The notes below the pieces were generated by a model. It searched no databases, was not told the DNA's origin, and saw only the letters and a program-made list of their open reading frames with translations. A DNA stretch of 5,363 nucleotides, taken from Oscillospiraceae bacterium (GTDB lineage: Bacteria > Bacillota > Clostridia > Oscillospirales > Ruminococcaceae). This document shows positions 4,493 to 5,363 of this stretch, piece after piece (within the stretch, counting starts at the first letter, position 1; every line of letters begins with the position of its first letter). The stretch is taken from assembly GCA_900768735.1 (NCBI GenBank), contig CAAGDZ010000027.1, positions 1 to 5,363 of the forward strand, written 5' to 3'. The position numbers and the translations under genes were made by a program.

Positions 4493-5363
4493 ATGAAAAA
4501 AATTTTCACAGCAGCACTGGCACTAATCACGGCGGCGGCTCTTTCCGCTTGCTCACAAAACACCGACAGCACACAAAGTACCGACGGCGCGCAAAGCTCT
4601 CAGACCGCTTCGGCAGGCAATTCTGAATCCGAAACCGGCTTCCTTGACGAAAAGCAAAAGGACGAGCAGGGCGGCGGCGAGGAGCTTTATTCCTTTAAGG
4701 CGGGGGATAACGAGGTAAGGCTGATACTTCAAAGAAAATATTCAGAGGACAGCGAAGCATATCACGGACAGTTTGCGCTGAAAACCGCAGGCGGCTCGGA
4801 GCTGCTTACTACTCCGATAATATCCGAAGCAGGCTTTACTGTATCAAAAACGCCCTCGGACAGCTTTCAGACCGAAAAAATCACGGTAGGAGATAAGCAA
4901 TACGATTTGGTTATTTTCAAGTCGGGTAAGAACCTTGAAGAAAGGCTCGCGACCTGCTATGTCATTGACGAAAGCGGAAAGATAACAATACTCGCAAATG
5001 TATTCCCGATAATCACGGGGGATATAACGACAGACGGAGAGTATATTATTTTCTCTGATGTTGAAAAATACATCGTCGATATTGAAAACGGCGAGCTTGT
5101 AAAAAGCAAGAGTGAGACGCTCGGCGAGGAAATCTACGGCTTTAATGCGGGCTTGCACCGGATAAAGGTAGTCATGATAAGCGGCACAGGTGATGATGAA
5201 GCCTACAGAGGTTCTTTTGCGCTGAAAACCGCAAGCAGCTCGGAGCTGCTTACTACCCCGATGGTATCCGAAACAGGCTGTACTGTATCAACGACGCCCT
5301 CGGACAGCTTTCAGACCGAAAAAATCACGGTAGGAGATAAGCAATACGATTTGGTTATTTTCA
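4493..5363 (+). CDS. Secreted lipoprotein with tandem domain repeats, 3' end cut by the window
   Basis: The frame is open from ATG 4493 to the window edge (290 codons plus one base). GGAGGA (4481-4486) lies 6 nt before the start. The N-terminus is a lipoprotein signal: Lys-Lys at 2-3, a hydrophobic stretch to 19 and the lipobox LSAC with the lipidated Cys at 20. The mature protein should be anchored on the outer face of the membrane. Residues 21-61 form a Ser/Thr/Gln then Glu/Lys-rich linker. A domain of about 148 residues begins at GEELYSFKAG (62-71), and a second copy begins at GEEIYGFNAG (211-220) and is still open at the edge. The phrase SDSFQTEKITVGDKQYDLVIF occurs in both, split here as positions 122-142 and 270-290. 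I recognise no enzymatic motif; the beta-rich, repeated character suggests binding or structural work, which is inference. Transcription is probably from the promoter at 4224-4252. Confidence 0.9.
   Translation, partial: MKKIFTAALALITAAALSACSQNTDSTQSTDGAQSSQTASAGNSESETGFLDEKQKDEQGGGEELYSFKAGDNEVRLILQRKYSEDSEAYHGQFALKTAGGSELLTTPIISEAGFTVSKTPSDSFQTEKITVGDKQYDLVIFKSGKNLEERLATCYVIDESGKITILANVFPIITGDITTDGEYIIFSDVEKYIVDIENGELVKSKSETLGEEIYGFNAGLHRIKVVMISGTGDDEAYRGSFALKTASSSELLTTPMVSETGCTVSTTPSDSFQTEKITVGDKQYDLVIF
4676..5122 (+). repeat. First copy of the lipoprotein domain repeat
   Basis: This is the 149-codon unit from GEELYSFKAG to the residues before GEEIYGFNAG. Protein similarity to the next unit is moderate over the first 30 residues (one single-residue gap) and very high from FALKTA onward. 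Its segment 4772-4919 aligns with 5216-5363 at an offset of exactly 444 bp with 9 mismatches in 148 bp. Confidence 0.8.
5123..5363 (+). repeat. Second copy of the lipoprotein domain repeat, partial
   Basis: The copy starts at GEEIYGFNAG and is cut by the window edge. Its last 70 bp are identical to 4850-4919, while the mismatches cluster in the 5' part. This pattern points to recent duplication or gene conversion. Whether further copies follow cannot be seen here. Confidence 0.8.

Noticed and set aside
4844..5158. 104-codon minus-strand frame opposite the lipoprotein
   Set aside because: It is antisense to a clear lipoprotein gene with signal peptide and repeats, with no supporting start signal.

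Overview
This 5.4-kb window looks like chromosome from a low-to-moderate GC Clostridia bacterium, most likely an Oscillospiraceae/Ruminococcus-type gut Firmicute. The grounds are a RecD2 (YrrC-type) helicase, a Firmicute-style PrmA, strong AGGAGG-like ribosome binding sites, consensus sigma-A promoters and a Gram-positive type lipoprotein signal. The taxon is inferred from gene style and is not proven.

Layout. Positions 1-148 hold no complete gene. They contain a perfect consensus promoter facing left and two hairpins, which could be the leader of a small RNA or the end of an IS200/IS605-like element continuing outside the window. Positions 149-249 are AT-rich spacer with no clear terminator. 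From 250 to 3907 three genes run on the minus strand: prmA (ribosomal protein L11 methyltransferase), a small single-pass membrane protein of unknown function, and recD2 (5'-3' SF1B DNA helicase, TTG start). Their spacing (79 and 24 nt) and shared direction suggest one transcript, probably from a minus-strand promoter at 4111-4139.

The 585-bp divergent intergenic region (3908-4492) is the most unusual part. Two back-to-back promoters lie about 85 bp apart, one facing prmA and one facing a lipoprotein gene. Each is immediately followed by a fold-back element of about 161-164 bp. The prmA-side element has 18-bp terminal inverted repeats (17/18) and a 4-bp CTAT direct repeat at its edges, so it reads as a MITE. 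The lipoprotein-side element has related but more decayed ends and its own nested hairpin. Both transcripts would therefore start at or inside a terminal inverted repeat and carry a large fold-back structure in the 5' leader.

From 4493 to the right edge (plus strand) lies the first 290 codons of a secreted lipoprotein gene. After the lipobox and a polar linker it has a domain of about 148 residues followed by the start of a second copy. The copies are about 94% identical in DNA over the comparable 148 bp, with the last 70 bp before the window edge identical. I found no CRISPR array, tRNA, rRNA, or recognisable defence or biosynthetic system. The novelty here lies in the paired fold-back elements at divergent start sites, the structured RNA region at the left edge and the recently duplicated lipoprotein domain.
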